From Streptosporangium subroseum (GTDB lineage: Bacteria; Actinomycetota; Actinomycetes; Streptosporangiales; Streptosporangiaceae): a stretch of DNA of 64,000 nt. Where the stretch lies: positions 95,008-159,007 of the forward strand of contig NZ_FZOD01000019.1 of the NCBI RefSeq assembly GCF_900188345.1, in the 5' to 3' direction. The notes beneath the pieces were generated by a model. It worked only from the letters and a program-made list of their open reading frames with translations. It searched no databases and had not been told where the DNA came from. This document shows positions 62,613 through 64,000 of this stretch, in pieces; within the stretch, counting starts at the first letter, position 1, and each line of letters starts with the position of its first letter. Both the position numbers and the translations under genes were made by a program.

Positions 62613-62794
62613 CTGCCGGCCACGTGCCACGGATGCGTCCCCACGGGCTACCGGAAACCGGAGATGTTCGCCCGGGTTGAGGTTGGGGCCGGGTGACCGC
62701 GTACGGCACCGTAGGTAGAGGCAGGCCCACGAGCCTCAGAGCCCGATGACCCTCTTCGTGGCCGGAAGTGAGGTCAGCCGTAGAGTGCCGCCCT

Positions 62795-63097
62795 GTGAAC
62801 AGTGATCTGTCGTCCGAGCGGCTGCGCTCCGCGTCCGGATACGCCGAGGCAGCGGACGCCCTCGTCGAGCAGTACGAGAGCGTGGCGTTCGCGGATGTTC
62901 ACCGAGAGGCGCTCCACCTGTTTCCCACGCGGCAGAGTTGGGTTCTGGACATCGGAGCGGGCAGCGGCCGCGATGCGGCTGCCCTGGCTTCCCGGGGCCA
63001 CCGGGTCGTCGCCGCCGAACCCACCGCCGAACTCCGTACGCTGGGTGAGGTCCGGCCCCCGCAGGACGAATGTGGTCTCAGCGCGGGTGATAGTTGA
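62795..63097 (+). pseudogene. truncated SAM-dependent methyltransferase
   Basis: The frame from GTG 62795 (TAGAGT box 8 nt upstream) encodes a good methyltransferase start with motif I VLDIGAGSGRDAAALASRGH and VVAAEPTAEL, but after about residue 90 homology stops (LRTLGEVRPPQDECG) and the frame ends at 100 residues, less than half the usual length. Its 3' end overlaps the convergent GNAT gene, so the loss is probably a deletion at that junction. Confidence 0.7.
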
Positions 63098-63536
63098 GCG
63101 TCCCGAGGGGCCAGTCCCTGGACAGCCAGGCTGCCACGGCCTCATACAGAGGCACGTCCAGCTCGGCTCGGTCGGCCCGGACCCAGGAGGCCACGTCGGT
63201 GTCGTGGTCGTCGCTGCGGGAGGGGTAGATGTAGACGCATCCGATTACCTCGCCGCCGGCCGGCTCGATGACGGTGTAGGTGAATCCGCGGCGCTGAGCG
63301 AAGTCGTTCGCGTGACGCTGCAGGTCGGCGAGGTTCGCCTCCAGGGTCATCCCGGCCGCGGGAGGCCACCCTCGGTCCTGGAAGCCCGGGGTCGCAAGGA
63401 TGTGTTCGATGCTGCCGGTCCAGGCAGCGTGGTCGGCGGCGTTGTGCTGGGGCCCCAGGGGTTCCAGGCGGAACTGCGGGGTGGCCAGGTCCGGAGGAAT
63501 GACGAAGTCGTCGGGGACGAAGGCGTGGTCGTTCAT
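63078..63536 (-). CDS. GNAT-family N-acetyltransferase
   Basis: A 152-residue acetyltransferase with the acyl-CoA strand/loop AGGEVIGCVYIYPS and the later VPLYEAVAAWLSRDW. The substrate is unknown. TAACCT lies 7 nt before the ATG, a leaderless pattern. It overlaps the truncated methyltransferase by 20 nt on the opposite strand. Confidence 0.85.
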   Translation of the reverse strand: MNDHAFVPDDFVIPPDLATPQFRLEPLGPQHNAADHAAWTGSIEHILATPGFQDRGWPPAAGMTLEANLADLQRHANDFAQRRGFTYTVIEPAGGEVIGCVYIYPSRSDDHDTDVASWVRADRAELDVPLYEAVAAWLSRDWPLGTLNYHPR

Positions 63537-63641
63537 GAGACCGAGGTTATGGGGCCGAGCTCACGGGTTTCGTCTGGATTGATCGCGCCGCGCGGCTCAC
63601 CTCTGACCGGCGCTTCCATTGAACGGTGATGTCCATGACGG

Positions 63642-64000
<359 letters not shown>

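Overview
This 64-kb window is high-GC actinomycete chromosome, most likely from the order Streptosporangiales. The evidence is very GC-rich third codon positions, many GTG and a few TTG starts, a WhiB-family regulator, XRE/DUF5753 plus DUF397 cassettes, a GAF/HisKA_3 two-component pair and a 6C small RNA. The right half (about 29.0-61.8 kb) keeps the gene order of the actinobacterial block that in Mycobacterium tuberculosis runs from cspA and Rv3649 through the tad/ssd locus (Rv3654c-Rv3660c), acs, ephE, marP, nth, crp, the Rv3679/Rv3680 ATPases, whiB4 and ponA2. No phage, insertion sequence, integrase, CRISPR array or rRNA was seen.

Layout. 0-10.3 kb: a mixed accessory segment with a partial TPR protein, a membrane-anchored coiled-coil protein, a TetR regulator, a CapA-like lipoprotein, a Fur-type regulator with its catalase, an XRE/DUF397 cassette, two small unknown genes, an HD-domain protein and a Rieske membrane protein. 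10.3-29 kb: a TauE-type transporter, an SPFH protein, an ABC ATPase, a histidine kinase/response regulator pair, an SDR, a QueA-like protein with a repeat insertion, an OlsB/OlsA-like acyltransferase pair, serB, a FUSC exporter, sixA preceded by a 34-residue membrane micro-protein, and the proton pyrophosphatase hppA. 29-41 kb: an anti-sigma/antagonist pair, an MrfA-type helicase, a Tad pilus/Ssd locus split in two by a cold-shock gene and decayed gene pieces, and a 6C RNA upstream of ssd. 41-62 kb: a Fic-like protein, acs, nhaA, a holin-like protein, an epoxide-hydrolase-like protein, DUF309, marP, nth, crp, MBL and Nudix hydrolases, RidA, the paired ArsA-like ATPases, wblA/whiB4, a bifunctional PBP, YqeY, a metallophosphoesterase and tRNA-Pro(CGG). 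62-64 kb: a DinB protein, a truncated methyltransferase, a GNAT and an AraC regulator cut by the window end.

How the genes work together (inference from families and order). The right half is a conserved stress and envelope block: Crp, WblA/WhiB4, the ATPase pair, MarP and the PBP link redox or acid stress to wall synthesis, while Ssd and the Tad genes make a Flp-type secretion or pilus apparatus. Three 4-nt overlap chains suggest tight operons: holin/hydrolase/DUF309, ssd/cpaF/tadB, and the two ATPases.

The most unusual signals are (1) at least 16 different short degenerate tandem-repeat loci, several starting at the 3' end of a gene and several expanded in frame inside proteins (CpaF, QueA, PlsC, SixA, a TadG-like protein); (2) DnaA-box-like 9-mers in pairs upstream of both halves of the tad locus and as a triplet beside tadC; (3) the 6C RNA next to ssd; (4) a terminator-like hairpin in the cold-shock leader; and (5) a recurrent TAnnnT box 6-8 nt before start codons, pointing to many leaderless mRNAs.
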